Positions 16,595-26,436 are shown, counted from the first letter of the stretch. The stretch: 64,000 nucleotides of DNA from Vibrio neptunius (GCF_000967495.1 NZ_JXXU01000006.1:1-64000); one strand, 5' to 3'. Numbers and translations: made by a program. The notes: generated by a model not told the origin, from the sequence alone.

Positions 16595-17617
16595 ATGTTA
16601 AACAAACTACAGACTGAAAAACCGGACATTATTCTAACCGGAGATCGAGCCACTGGCCCATTGCACCTGGGACATTACGTGGGTTCTTTAAAACCGCGTG
16701 TTCACCTTCAAGACATTCATGAGCAGACTATTCTTGTTGCGGATATGCAAGGCCTTACGGACAACGCGCATAACCCGAACAAGGTATCTTCGAACATCTT
16801 AAATGTGGTTGCAGATTACTTAGCGGTCGGCATCGATCCATCCAAAACAACCATCTGTCTGCAATCCCAACTGCCTGCGCTCGCCGAACTCACCATGTAC
16901 TACAGCAATCTGGTTACTATCAGTCGATTGGAGCGCAACCCAACGGTCAAAAGTGAAATTCACAACAAAGGGTTTGAACGCTCTATTCCGGCCGGTTTTC
17001 TTACCTACCCTATATCTCAAGCAGCTGACATCACAGCTTTCAATGCTTCTCTGATTCCCGTGGGTGATGACCAGATACCCATGCTTGAGCAAACCAATGA
17101 GATAGTAAGGAAAGTGAACTCTTTAGCTGGCAAAGCTATCTTAAATGAATGCCGCCCGTTACTCAGTAACGCTCCCCGTTTGCCCAGCACAGACGGAAAA
17201 AATAAGATGTCTAAGACGATGGGCAACACCATTAATCTTGGTGCCAGTGAAAAAGAGATCTCTGCAGCGGTCAAATCTATGTATACGGATCCCAATCACC
17301 TGCGAGTTGAAGATCCGGGTCAAATCGAAGGCAACGTGGTGTTTACCTACCTTGATGCTTTCCATCCAGATCAAGATGAAGTCAAACGACTCAAACAACA
17401 GTATCAGAGCGGCGGACTTGGTGATGGTACGACAAAAAAGATCCTAGAAGAGTGTCTACAAGAAATGCTTAAACCGATCAGAGACAGAAGACAGGAATTT
17501 CTGAATGATCGAGCTCAATTGGTGGATGTGCTGCGCAAAGGCAGCCAAGTATCTAGAGAGAAAACACAAAAAGTGCTTTTTGATGTAAAAGATATCTTCG
17601 GCCTTAATCTCTTCTGA
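16595..17617 (+). CDS. trpS2: Tryptophanyl-tRNA synthetase, second type
   Basis: A 340-residue class I synthetase that charges tRNA-Trp. The HIGH motif is PLHLGHYVGS (about residues 22-31) and the KMSKS loop is KNKMSKTMGN (about 203-212). It has the GDRATG start and the GDDQIPMLEQT block of the family. The length and the sequence around RVHLQDIHEQ differ from the E. coli-type housekeeping enzyme, so I call it the second or alternative form; such forms are known for resistance to the inhibitor indolmycin. ATG follows AGGAGACAGAAAC. The preceding leader with tandem Trp codons suggests it is made when charged tRNA-Trp is low. Confidence 0.92.
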   Translation: MLNKLQTEKPDIILTGDRATGPLHLGHYVGSLKPRVHLQDIHEQTILVADMQGLTDNAHNPNKVSSNILNVVADYLAVGIDPSKTTICLQSQLPALAELTMYYSNLVTISRLERNPTVKSEIHNKGFERSIPAGFLTYPISQAADITAFNASLIPVGDDQIPMLEQTNEIVRKVNSLAGKAILNECRPLLSNAPRLPSTDGKNKMSKTMGNTINLGASEKEISAAVKSMYTDPNHLRVEDPGQIEGNVVFTYLDAFHPDQDEVKRLKQQYQSGGLGDGTTKKILEECLQEMLKPIRDRRQEFLNDRAQLVDVLRKGSQVSREKTQKVLFDVKDIFGLNLF

Positions 17618-17831
17618 AAGGCTGGCGTTGTCGATTCAGCATCGACAGATACTCAGACCAGTAGCACTTTTAAGGACAGCGCCTGATTAAGTGGGTTCTG
17701 TCCTATTCGTTTCATCTGTTTCAACGAGTTGGGACAATGTCAAAGGGTGGAATTTTGGGTTTGATTCGGTTTATTTCTTTAAGGCACAATAAATTAGGTA
17801 ACCAAACACCGAAAAATAGGAAGCGATTAAA

Positions 17832-18134
17832 ATGTACGAGTTCTTAGTTGGCCTTGAAGTATCGAACAATGACGTTTACTCCGAGTATCGAGCGGCTATG
17901 AAGCCTATTCTTAGGTCATTCGGTGGCAATTTTGGCTTTGACTTTATGGTTTCTGATGTTCTGCTGTCTGAAGTTGATGAACCTATTAATCGAGTCTTTA
18001 CGATCCGATTTCCTAATCAAGAAGCCGCGCAAAATTTCTTTGCAGATAGTGAGTATTTGAAAGTCAAAGCTCAATACTTTGATGCGTCTGTATCCCACAC
18101 AACCATCATAGCCAGTTATGAAAAAACCACTTAG
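17832..18134 (+). CDS. DUF1330-like small protein
   Basis: A 100-residue alpha/beta protein. The pattern fits the dimeric ferredoxin-like fold of DUF1330: an N-terminal strand (YEFLVGLEV), a helix (VYSEYRAAMKPILRSFGG), a second strand, then RFPNQEAAQNFFADSEYLKVKAQY, which is a conserved signature region of that group. The family is linked loosely to monooxygenase-like folds without a clear reaction. AGGA lies nine bases before the ATG at 17832. It stands alone, 214 bases after trpS2 and 89 before the MFS gene. Confidence 0.75.
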   Translation: MYEFLVGLEVSNNDVYSEYRAAMKPILRSFGGNFGFDFMVSDVLLSEVDEPINRVFTIRFPNQEAAQNFFADSEYLKVKAQYFDASVSHTTIIASYEKTT

Positions 18135-18223
18135 CAATCCCATGATTTCAAACACACAACCTTTACCATTGAGCCCCAAAGGGTATATACATAGTTTATC
18201 TTGTTCACAGTGTTGAAGCCTTC

Positions 18224-19555
18224 ATGACGCTCAAAGAAATTCTTCAAATCCGTAATGTCCGCAGCTTCTTAATCTTTCGCAGCAGTTACTTTGCGCGTTT
18301 TTACTACCCAGTATTCACCCTACTTTATCTCGATTATGGCTTAACCCTGTCACAGTTTGCGATGCTTAACGTCGTTTGGGCCGCGACCATTGTTTTAGCT
18401 GAAGTCCCGTCTGGCGCTTTCGCTGATACATTGGGGCGGAAAAAGCTGGTGGTGCTCTCTTCAGTGGTCATGTTTATTGAAATCGCTATGATCGCTTTTG
18501 TGCCCACAGGGAACCCAACGATTGTTTTCTTTGTGTTTTTGATTAATCGAGTGTTGAGTGGCTTAGCGATGGCATTGGCGAGTGGCGCCGACGAGGCTTT
18601 GGCTTACGACACACTAAAAGAACAAGGTAAAGAAGACGTCTGGCCGCAAGTGCTGCAGATCCAGCTGCGTATTTCCTCTAGTGTAGGGATTCTGGTAACC
18701 CTAATTGGCGCAGCCATGTATGACGTGAACTTTATGGCGTCGGTATTTAACGTCTTTGGACTAGACGCTCCAGAAAAGACGCAAGACATCATGCGTATTC
18801 CTGTCTATGCCACCCTGTTCGTTGCGCTTATCGCCTTTTATGCCGCAATAAATATGGAAGAAGACAACAGTGCATTGCCAGTGCACGACAATAAATTTGC
18901 CACCACAATCGCCAGCCTCAAATTAACGTTGAATACGGGTAAGTGGGTGCTTTCCACTCCTTACGTGCTATTCATATTGCTCTACTACAGCTTGTTTGAG
19001 CATACATCGCGGATGTTCTTAACCATGAACAGCCAATACTATCGCGCCATAGATATTCCGATTATCTATTTCGGCTTCATCGGCGCGGGGATAAGCGTCT
19101 TGCAAATCTTATTGGCTGGGCAAAGTCGTAAACTAGCGGAACGAATCGCCGCCAAAAGGTTCATTGCGATCATGGGTTTAGCAAGCATGGCAACGTATTA
19201 TTGGATCAGCCTAGGGTGGTCAATCTATGGGGTAATCCCTGCCCTGTTACTCATCTTTATTATCATGACGATGAACATCTTCATCAGTTATCACCTCAAT
19301 AAAAAGACTGAGTCTCACAACAGAGCAACGGTGTTGAGTTTCAAAGGTTTAGTGTTCAACTTAGGATACGGCTCAATCGGCATTTTGTACGCCTACTACT
19401 ATAAGCTGGTGTCTCAGAATTATACCGAGCAGGAGATAGAACAGCACGTCGACTTCATCGCCTCACTCTCTTCATTTTTCTATTACTTTACGTTTCTGTT
19501 CATTACAATCAGCGCTTTTTTCTATATCAAACATAGGAAGCAGGCCATTTTCTGA
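18224..19555 (+). CDS. Major facilitator superfamily transporter
   Basis: A 443-residue membrane protein with about 12 segments. MFS motif A appears between segments 2 and 3 as GAFADTLGRKKL, and the loop after segment 4 has the family's acidic ADEALAYD, typical of a group of drug/efflux-type carriers seen beside regulators. A long central loop follows (residues about 205-225, charged). The second half lacks a strong motif A copy. Substrate unknown. Start ATG at 18224 follows GAAGCCTTC. The gene stands alone on this strand. Confidence 0.85.
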   Translation: MTLKEILQIRNVRSFLIFRSSYFARFYYPVFTLLYLDYGLTLSQFAMLNVVWAATIVLAEVPSGAFADTLGRKKLVVLSSVVMFIEIAMIAFVPTGNPTIVFFVFLINRVLSGLAMALASGADEALAYDTLKEQGKEDVWPQVLQIQLRISSSVGILVTLIGAAMYDVNFMASVFNVFGLDAPEKTQDIMRIPVYATLFVALIAFYAAINMEEDNSALPVHDNKFATTIASLKLTLNTGKWVLSTPYVLFILLYYSLFEHTSRMFLTMNSQYYRAIDIPIIYFGFIGAGISVLQILLAGQSRKLAERIAAKRFIAIMGLASMATYYWISLGWSIYGVIPALLLIFIIMTMNIFISYHLNKKTESHNRATVLSFKGLVFNLGYGSIGILYAYYYKLVSQNYTEQEIEQHVDFIASLSSFFYYFTFLFITISAFFYIKHRKQAIF

Positions 19556-19688
19556 AAAGGAATATAACGCGCAGCCTCGGCTTAAAACTTTGATAAGTTC
19601 GTTTGAGCAAGATTATTTGATGTAGGAATCCAACAAACGTTCTGGCGTCTACACCTCGCAGCCGTTGCCCCGTCAATTTCTCGCAAAA

Positions 19689-20429
19689 ATGAACATTTTG
19701 GTTAGGCGAACATCCACACCCCATAGTATCGTCAAACTTATCTACCCTAAAATTACCCTAGTTATTACCTTGAAACACTTACCCCTTACAGACAAACGTA
19801 TCCAGCAGATCAAAGTTATTGATAATAAAGAAGCCATCAAGAGCCTAGACCTAAACGATTCAAAGCTTGTTTTAGATTATGATATGGAGCTTGGCTATAC
19901 CAATCAGTTTGTAGCTCGTGAGAGCGTCGTTCAACGTCTTAAATTAGCTTCAAACTTCCTACCTAATGGCTTTTACCTCAGCGTCAAAGAGACATATAGA
20001 CCAAAATCATTTCAGAGCTTTATATACAATCGCAGGATGATTAATCTGCTCATCAATCCTGACTATCGGGATTTAACCATTTGTCAGTTGCGTGAAAAAG
20101 CTTCTGAGTTCATTGCTCCCCCTGAAGTTGCAGGCCACCCCACTGGAGGAGCGGTTGATGTTTCGCTCGTCAATGAACAAGGTGACGAAGTGGATCTCGG
20201 CTGTAAATATGATCAAGACGCCACTGAATCAGAAGGAAGATGCTATTCCTTTGCGATGAATCTGAGCAAGGCTAGTCATCAGAACCGTCAGATACTCTTT
20301 GAGTGCATGGAGAAAGCGGGCTTTGTGAATTACCCCTTCGAGTGGTGGCATTGGTCATACGGAGACAAATATTGGGCAGCCATTACTAAGGCTCCAAATG
20401 CGCTTTTTTCTGCCATTGAACTCAGCTAA
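19689..20429 (+). CDS. D-alanyl-D-alanine dipeptidase-like protein (VanX/DdpX, M15D)
   Basis: A zinc peptidase of the M15D family, about 246 residues. The zinc and substrate region HPTGGAVDVSLV (HxxGxAxD) and the EWWHWSYGD block (Glu and His) are both intact. These enzymes cut D-Ala-D-Ala dipeptide, either in vancomycin resistance or in peptidoglycan recycling; in Gram-negative bacteria the second use is the better guess. No signal peptide is obvious. The start is uncertain: the ATG at 19689 has no clear ribosome site, and a TTG at 19665 or at 19770 is possible; the first 30 residues look unlike the fold and may not be translated. Confidence 0.82.
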   Translation: MNILVRRTSTPHSIVKLIYPKITLVITLKHLPLTDKRIQQIKVIDNKEAIKSLDLNDSKLVLDYDMELGYTNQFVARESVVQRLKLASNFLPNGFYLSVKETYRPKSFQSFIYNRRMINLLINPDYRDLTICQLREKASEFIAPPEVAGHPTGGAVDVSLVNEQGDEVDLGCKYDQDATESEGRCYSFAMNLSKASHQNRQILFECMEKAGFVNYPFEWWHWSYGDKYWAAITKAPNALFSAIELS

Positions 20430-20635
20430 TTAGTAAATTTTGTCACCCACATAAGGCGACTCTACCAAGTGAACCTGCTATATACTTGTGGTGGAGTTGT
20501 CGTAGCGACATCGATGATTTATGACAGTTGCGATAAATTCATATTAAACATTATTCATATGTGATTCATGTCCTATCCTTTTGAATCACATGCTTTAAAG
20601 TTGGCCCACCTTTATCAACTTTATCAATCGGGTCA

Positions 20636-22195
20636 ATGAAACGGACACTAGTTTGGGTCGTATTGCATGGATTTGCCATGCTGTTTGTTCTGATCAACCT
20701 TTTCACAGGCTTTCGCATCGCAACAGTGAGCTATCCGCACTGGCTTTTCTTCTCAGTGTGGCTTCCTCAAGGGCAATTGCATTCCATCCATATCTATTCC
20801 GGTATTGCGTTAAGTGCTTTAACGCTCTCATATTGTCTTTACCGTTGGAGGCTCAAGCCGAGTGTTAAATCGAGCCAGCATCGAGGCATCAACGCATTTA
20901 ATAAACGCTTTATTAAAGTCAGCTACGTTCTCTTCCCTGCATTAATTGTGACTGGGTGGTTGCTGCTTGGCGGTTATGCCAGTGATGCAAGCAAGCTGCA
21001 CTTCTATCTTGCACACGGAGCGCTGCTTTATCTGCTTCTTCATGCTGGTGGCTACTTTGTTCAATATGGCGTCTCGGTATTCGTCTCACTCTTTTCCACT
21101 CAAGTCACTGGGCCTGAAATACGCCAAATACTGGCGGTTTTAACCCTTACCTTTGTCCCTTGGATGGGCCTATTTTTGACTTCCTCTTCTACTCTCACCG
21201 CCACCACTTTACCACCGGATCAGGTTATCAGTATTGATGGTGTTGCCGACGAGCACATTTGGAAAAATGCACCATCGACCTACGTAGAAACCCATGGTGG
21301 AGAAGGGTTTGAAAATGGTCATACTCGCATCGGCATCAAAGCGCTCCATAACCAGCAGGATATTTTCTTCCACATCACTTGGGATGACCCCACCGAGAGC
21401 CTAAATCACCTCCCTCTGGTTAAAACAGACAAAGGTTGGCAAGTCCAAGAAGACGGCTTTTATCGCTTCGACGAAAAGCGATTCTATGAAGACAAACTGG
21501 CAATCATGCTCTCCAATACCTGTAACCTAGGCGCTGATGGTACAGCCCATCTTGGGCCTAAACCCTTAGAGGGAAAACCTGCCAATTGGCACGGCAAAGG
21601 TTATCACTATTCGCCAGATAACAACCTTCGTGATCTATGGCATTGGAAGGCTGTACGAACCAATGCCATGTATCAGGCGGATGACAATTCGTTCACTACT
21701 CCTCAGCAAGTTGACCCCGCTAAGAGGCGCTATACCGCTGGCTATATCACTGATGGTAAAGAGTCCGGCGCTTACGTAATGAACTGGCAGTGGTATTCCC
21801 CCCATGGCGTCACGCCTAAACGTCTGCCTAACTCAAATCTAACCAGCTCTTTTTCGTCTATTAACCAGTCTACGCGTTACGCTCCCTACCTGAGCTGGCA
21901 TGACACCATGGCTTACACACAACACGTTGACCAGTCCCCCCTCAAGACGATCCTTCCTTCGGTATTACACAACTCTAATCAGTTTGAAGGGGACCGGGGG
22001 GATGTGCGTGCCTTTGGACGATGGAACAATGGAGTATGGTCACTCGAAATCGCTCGAAGATTAGAAACAGGCTCAGTTCAAGATATTGCAATACGTGATG
22101 GCGTGTGTCTTTGGGTAGCCGCGTTTGATCATTCACAAATAGCACATACGCGACACGCTCAAGGCATTCGCTTGGCATTTGAGGCAGCACAATGA
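20636..22195 (+). CDS. Cytochrome b561-like membrane domain fused to EB_dh haem-binding domain
   Basis: A 519-residue fusion. The first about 185 residues contain roughly five or six membrane segments with His residues (in VLHGFAM, LHSIHIYSG, YLAHGALLYLLLHAGG) typical of a b-type cytochrome. The C-terminal 330 residues start VISIDGVADEHIWKNAP and match the ethylbenzene-dehydrogenase-related haem-b domain: WDDPT, FHITW, DKLAIML and GDVRAFGRW. It probably carries electrons between membrane quinones and a periplasmic partner. The following gene overlaps by ATGA, so the two form a unit. The partner enzyme is not encoded here. The EB_dh domain is periplasmic by its position after an outgoing segment. 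Confidence 0.82.
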   Translation: MKRTLVWVVLHGFAMLFVLINLFTGFRIATVSYPHWLFFSVWLPQGQLHSIHIYSGIALSALTLSYCLYRWRLKPSVKSSQHRGINAFNKRFIKVSYVLFPALIVTGWLLLGGYASDASKLHFYLAHGALLYLLLHAGGYFVQYGVSVFVSLFSTQVTGPEIRQILAVLTLTFVPWMGLFLTSSSTLTATTLPPDQVISIDGVADEHIWKNAPSTYVETHGGEGFENGHTRIGIKALHNQQDIFFHITWDDPTESLNHLPLVKTDKGWQVQEDGFYRFDEKRFYEDKLAIMLSNTCNLGADGTAHLGPKPLEGKPANWHGKGYHYSPDNNLRDLWHWKAVRTNAMYQADDNSFTTPQQVDPAKRRYTAGYITDGKESGAYVMNWQWYSPHGVTPKRLPNSNLTSSFSSINQSTRYAPYLSWHDTMAYTQHVDQSPLKTILPSVLHNSNQFEGDRGDVRAFGRWNNGVWSLEIARRLETGSVQDIAIRDGVCLWVAAFDHSQIAHTRHAQGIRLAFEAAQ

Positions 22196-22809
22196 TCAAA
22201 CGCTTGTCGATTCTGGTTGCTTTGATCACAAGTTTGGTGGTCATCGCTTACCTTCACCCCATTGAACCCGATAACCCCCAATCATCAAGGTGGCAAAAAA
22301 TAACCATGAGTGGACAACCGCTCGATATCTGGCAGGGGCCTTGGAACTGCGTGTTGGATAAGCAAACCGGATTACTCTGGGAAGTAAAAACTGACTCTGA
22401 AAATATCCATGACTCTTATTGGTCTTACTCATGGTTTGATGGGGAGCGAGGAGTCCCAGATCGCGGCGATTGCTTTTTTAACGAGGGTCGCTGCGACAGC
22501 TTCGACCATATCACTCGAACCAATGCTGAATCATTATGTGGCCGCAATGATTGGCGGGTTCCAACGACAGACGAGCTCACTACACTGATTAACCTCTCGG
22601 TGCCCAATGGACAAGCCAAAATCAGCAGCGGATTTTTCCCGAGGGTACGCAAAGGCGATTACTGGTCATCTGATCATTCCATTCCTTTGCGCGGTTTCTA
22701 TGCACGTTTGGGTGATGGGGCCAACGCTGTTGACTTTCGCGATGGGCAAGTGAAAACCCTTCCCTATCGCAATGCAGCCTTTTTAATTTTGGTCACTCAA
22801 TGGGAGTGA
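22192..22809 (+). CDS. DUF1566-domain protein, membrane-anchored or secreted
   Basis: A 205-residue protein. It starts with a hydrophobic signal-anchor (LSILVALITSLVVIAYL). The rest is a DUF1566/Lcl-type domain: DKQTGLLWEVK, NAESLCGRNDWRVPTTDELTTLINL, YWSSDHS and YRNAAFLILVTQ, with Cys pairs likely to form disulfides. The gene overlaps the haem-protein gene by four bases, so they are translationally coupled. Its job is unknown; the domain is thought to fold like a C-type lectin and to bind ligands at the surface. Confidence 0.8.
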   Translation: MIKRLSILVALITSLVVIAYLHPIEPDNPQSSRWQKITMSGQPLDIWQGPWNCVLDKQTGLLWEVKTDSENIHDSYWSYSWFDGERGVPDRGDCFFNEGRCDSFDHITRTNAESLCGRNDWRVPTTDELTTLINLSVPNGQAKISSGFFPRVRKGDYWSSDHSIPLRGFYARLGDGANAVDFRDGQVKTLPYRNAAFLILVTQWE

Positions 22810-22912
22810 ACCCGTCATGAGCGCTCCCCTGTAGCAGGTGCGCACTTAAGCGTTAGTCGAATTTTCATGGTCAGTTTAGACCGACTCTAACCCATAACCT
22901 ATGGACTTAATT

Positions 22913-25273
22913 ATGATTCGAAGGATTGCAACACTGTCACTTTTAGCCATAACCGGGCTCACCTGTTTGAATGCGGGAGCCGCAACACAATATCATCGAG
23001 TAGTCTGGGACAGCGACCCTGCGCGAAAAGCGGTGATTGGTTTCTCTCCAAACGGTGAGAGTGAACAACCCTATGTGCAATACGGTACCTCAACAGATGA
23101 AACGACATGGCAGACCAAACAACCTAGCTACAACCACGTGTTCGGCGGTGATTTACTTAGCTATTTTGTCAGACTGGAGAATCTAACACCGGATTCACCG
23201 GTTTACTATCGTGTCTGTGACCAGCAAGGTTGTGGAGAACGTTTTTGGTTCCGTACCGCTCCGATTGATAACAGTGAGTTTGTTATGATCGCTGGAGGCG
23301 ATACACGTACAGGGTGGACCAACCGAAGAATGGGTAATCAGCTCGTCGCGAAAGTTCGTCCTTTATTCATACTTCACGGCGGCGACTACACCAGCCAAAA
23401 CAGCGCGTCACAAATGGCTCAGTACTTAGAGGATTGGGCATTGACCTTTTCCAGTGACCAGATTGACGGCATAGCGTACAAGCGTACCTACCCATTTATT
23501 CCTACCCATGGCAATCATGAAGACTACGATTACTCAACACTATGTAAAGTGTTTGGAGTCGATGCTGATGGTAATGGTGAGTGTAATCCTTTTGATACCT
23601 ACAACGTTGTTAACATTTCACCATTACTTCGCGTCTATACACTGAACAGCCAATTTCGCAAAAGTGGATGGTCAAGCTACGCTTCTCAAATGAACCAGTG
23701 GCTTGAACAAGATTTAGCCACCCATGGCACTCAAAACGTCTGGCGCGTTGCCCAGTATCACAGGCCGATGTTTCCTCACGTGTCATCCAAGTCTGACAGC
23801 CCAGACCTGTTTAACTGGTGGGCAAACTTGTTTTACCAACACGGTATGAATCTGGTTGTGGAATCTGACAGCCACTTGACTAAGGCCACCCGAGAACTAA
23901 AACCAGACGGCAGCGGCTTTGTTACTTCGCCAAGCGGAGGCACAGTGTACATCGGTGAAGGCAGTTGGGGTGCGGCAGCCCGATCGGCGAATGATCCTAA
24001 AAGCTGGACCTTAGACGCGGCCAGTATTCAACAAGTGAAGGTCATCCAAGTGTTGCCAGACACGATGACGGTCCGAACAGCGCAGTTTGACGCTTCAGCC
24101 TCCACGCTAACAAGAGAAGACAGACAAGCGGATAGGCTTCGTTTACCCGAAAACGTCAACTGGTGGTCACTCAATGAAGTTGGAGAAACGATGGATCTGG
24201 TTCAGTCAGCAGATGGTCTCTCAATACTGAAGAACCAAAACCCCGGGCCATCTCCTTCATTTATTCGCTTACCTGTGACGCAAGATGTTTTTGTCGCACA
24301 ATCACAGCCAGATACTAACTTTGATGGACACCAAGATGGCTTGCTAGCCGACGCCTCTGATTCTACTTATGGCCGTACCATGAGTCTGATGGCGTTTGAC
24401 ATTTCATCAATTCCCACGTGTGTCGATATAGCGGGTGTTAAGCTTGAATTGCAAGTCACTAACAAATCTTATGGCGCGTATGGCGTTCATATTGCAGCAG
24501 AGGCTTGGACAGACTCATCGGCGACTTGGAATTCAGTCGGTGGTGAACAAATCGCCGCAAGAACACTGACCCAATTCACTCCTTCATCAACGGGCAAGTT
24601 TGATGTTGATTTAACCGACAGCCACCTACTCGATTTGTGGGCTCATGATGGCAATTTTGGCATCGTCGTCGCTTCATCCGGTACAACCGACGGCCTCGAC
24701 TTTGACTCAAGTGAAACAGGTGCACCACCAGCTCTGGTTGTTAGCTATCACGAACGCAAAGACTGTGAGGCTCCCGTTAACTCGCTATCGCTACCAACCA
24801 GTGACGATACTTTTATCGCCTCGAGTAAATCTTCGGAAAACTTCAACAACCATTCGGACGGTTTGCTTGCTGACTTGCTTGATAGCAAATATGGCAAAAC
24901 CAATACGTTGATGAAGTTTGATGTCTCTGTTTTACCTGAAGTGGCTGAGATTGACTCAGTGGTATTAGCCTTACACGTGACCAACGCTTCGACTGGCGAT
25001 TTCGAATTGTATCGCGTCAGCCAAAGTTGGAATGAGCAGACGGCGACTTGGCAATCGGTTTACGATAACGGTGGTTCTAGCGACTATCTGACAACCTTCT
25101 CGCCTAAAGAGAAAGGTGTTTACCGTATCGACCTAACCCATTCAGGCTTACTTCAATCATGGTTAAACGGAGAAAACACAGGGCTTATCATTGTACCTAA
25201 GAGCCTGAACGGCCTTGATATCAGTTCTCGTGAACTGGGAATGGGGCCTGTATTAACCATTACTTATCACTAG
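22913..25273 (+). CDS. Secreted metallophosphoesterase (purple acid phosphatase type) with two DNRLRE domains
   Basis: A 786-residue exported protein. A signal peptide (about residues 1-23) precedes a fibronectin-like N-terminal domain. The metallophosphatase core has AGGDTRTG, LHGGDYT, THGNHED, AQYHRPM and ESDSHLT, the usual metal ligands in order. Two repeats of a DNRLRE-like beta domain follow, near residues 450-590 and 610-785, each with the pattern NxxDGLLAD, YG(R/K)T, and LMxFD. It should hydrolyse phosphate esters outside the cell and stay attached through the C-terminal domains. ATG at 22913 is preferred because a GGA lies eight bases before it; an ATG at 22901 would add four residues. 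Confidence 0.85.
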   Translation: MIRRIATLSLLAITGLTCLNAGAATQYHRVVWDSDPARKAVIGFSPNGESEQPYVQYGTSTDETTWQTKQPSYNHVFGGDLLSYFVRLENLTPDSPVYYRVCDQQGCGERFWFRTAPIDNSEFVMIAGGDTRTGWTNRRMGNQLVAKVRPLFILHGGDYTSQNSASQMAQYLEDWALTFSSDQIDGIAYKRTYPFIPTHGNHEDYDYSTLCKVFGVDADGNGECNPFDTYNVVNISPLLRVYTLNSQFRKSGWSSYASQMNQWLEQDLATHGTQNVWRVAQYHRPMFPHVSSKSDSPDLFNWWANLFYQHGMNLVVESDSHLTKATRELKPDGSGFVTSPSGGTVYIGEGSWGAAARSANDPKSWTLDAASIQQVKVIQVLPDTMTVRTAQFDASASTLTREDRQADRLRLPENVNWWSLNEVGETMDLVQSADGLSILKNQNPGPSPSFIRLPVTQDVFVAQSQPDTNFDGHQDGLLADASDSTYGRTMSLMAFDISSIPTCVDIAGVKLELQVTNKSYGAYGVHIAAEAWTDSSATWNSVGGEQIAARTLTQFTPSSTGKFDVDLTDSHLLDLWAHDGNFGIVVASSGTTDGLDFDSSETGAPPALVVSYHERKDCEAPVNSLSLPTSDDTFIASSKSSENFNNHSDGLLADLLDSKYGKTNTLMKFDVSVLPEVAEIDSVVLALHVTNASTGDFELYRVSQSWNEQTATWQSVYDNGGSSDYLTTFSPKEKGVYRIDLTHSGLLQSWLNGENTGLIIVPKSLNGLDISSRELGMGPVLTITYH

Positions 25274-25291
25274 TAACTACGAATAGAAAAT

Positions 25292-25327
25292 CTCAATCTG
25301 GGCGAAAAGTTCAAAGCCCAGATTGAG
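25292..25327. terminator. Bidirectional hairpin terminator
   Basis: CTCAATCTGGGC (25292-25303) and GCCCAGATTGAG (25316-25327) form a perfect 12-bp stem with a 12-base loop between convergent genes. On the minus strand a T-run follows it. Confidence 0.75.
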
Positions 25328-25338
25328 TATTTGGATCA

Positions 25339-25911
25339 CTATTCTACGCTAACCCCTTGTTCAATTATCTGCTGGCTGTCGATATGGCCTACCGCTTTAT
25401 GAGCAACCACTTCTAATTGCGCCAGATCAGCGTCGGTTTGAATAGAGAGATACTGGTGGCCTTTGAAGTCCAAGTCGAAATACCGAGCGGTCAGAACAAA
25501 CGGCTCAATAAAACACGATGGACACGTAGATTGATAACCTGTAGAAATGACCGACATGCTTTTCCCCGCCCAGCGTCGACCCAAAGGCTTGTCGTTCTCC
25601 GTCAAATCCGACAACCTGTCAAAAAACACTTTCATCTGAGCTGACATCGAATACCAATAAACGGGGGACGCCCAAACTATGTGGTCTGCGTCGACCAATG
25701 TATGCATTAACTCAAGAAAATCGTCGGACTCGTTGCGGTGTTCGTAGTCATAAAATGCGATGTCATAATCTGACAAGTCAAACACACTGCCCCCTGAAAT
25801 AGCCGCAACCGCTTCAGCGAATTGACGGGTATTTCCTTCTGCCTTTGATGAACCTAGTACAATCGCGATTCGCCTATCCTGACCTCGTTTGGTATGTTCT
25901 AAATTAGCCAT
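25339..25911 (-). CDS. NADPH-dependent FMN reductase/flavodoxin-like protein
   Basis: A 190-residue flavoprotein of the NAD(P)H:quinone reductase fold. The FMN phosphate loop is GSSKAEGNTRQFAEAV, followed by the VWASPVYWYSMSAQMKVFFDRL block, typical of the family, with a CPSC motif later. It likely reduces quinones, nitro compounds or metals. The ATG at 25911 overlaps the stop of the VOC gene upstream (TAATG) and has GGGAGGCATA before it, so the two genes form an operon. This pair is separate from the metallophore operon further up. Confidence 0.85.
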   Translation of the reverse strand: MANLEHTKRGQDRRIAIVLGSSKAEGNTRQFAEAVAAISGGSVFDLSDYDIAFYDYEHRNESDDFLELMHTLVDADHIVWASPVYWYSMSAQMKVFFDRLSDLTENDKPLGRRWAGKSMSVISTGYQSTCPSCFIEPFVLTARYFDLDFKGHQYLSIQTDADLAQLEVVAHKAVGHIDSQQIIEQGVSVE

Positions 25912-26309
25912 TATGCCTCCCAAGCCTGACGCTGCAATACCACGCGGTAACCATCGATATCTTCATAAGTCCATCCAACGTTTTCCCAATATGGGTTAAA
26001 TGAAGCGACTCGGTTAAATCCCGCCTCCACCATGTTTTGGCAACAGCGCTGCCAATGACTTTCATCAGGTATGTAAAATACCAGCAAGTTATCTAGACTA
26101 GGTGCAGGTTCAACATGACTGCCGTAATGATGTGTGAATTCTAAGTGATAGGGATGAGCTGGATGGCCAATGATACTTCCGCTAAAGCCTTCGTGGTCAG
26201 TAAAACTAGCCAATAGTTCAAAGCCTAAGCCGTTGATATACATATTGGTGAGAACATCAAGTTCGTTAGTCGGTCGAGCAACGCGCAATATTGAGTTCCT
26301 TGGGATCAT
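25911..26309 (-). CDS. VOC-superfamily protein (glyoxalase-like)
   Basis: A 132-residue vicinal oxygen chelate protein with one or two of the beta-alpha-beta modules: GLGFELLASFTDHEG, HPAHPYHLEFTHHYG, and FNPYWENVGWTYEDIDGYRVVLQ. His and Glu residues in the second and last strands could bind a metal. The family includes lyases, dioxygenases and resistance proteins that bind antibiotics; which applies here is unknown. First gene of a two-gene operon with the flavodoxin-like protein. Confidence 0.8.
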   Translation of the reverse strand: MIPRNSILRVARPTNELDVLTNMYINGLGFELLASFTDHEGFSGSIIGHPAHPYHLEFTHHYGSHVEPAPSLDNLLVFYIPDESHWQRCCQNMVEAGFNRVASFNPYWENVGWTYEDIDGYRVVLQRQAWEA

Positions 26310-26436
26310 AATAGCTCCTTGTCAAGATCCTGAGTTTAGCGATAGCCCATATCTGGGTATCATCAAAGCGAAGAAAACACAGGATAAAACCTCAACTTAA
26401 GTCGAGGTCAACAGTCACTATATAGGAGTTTTTGGT

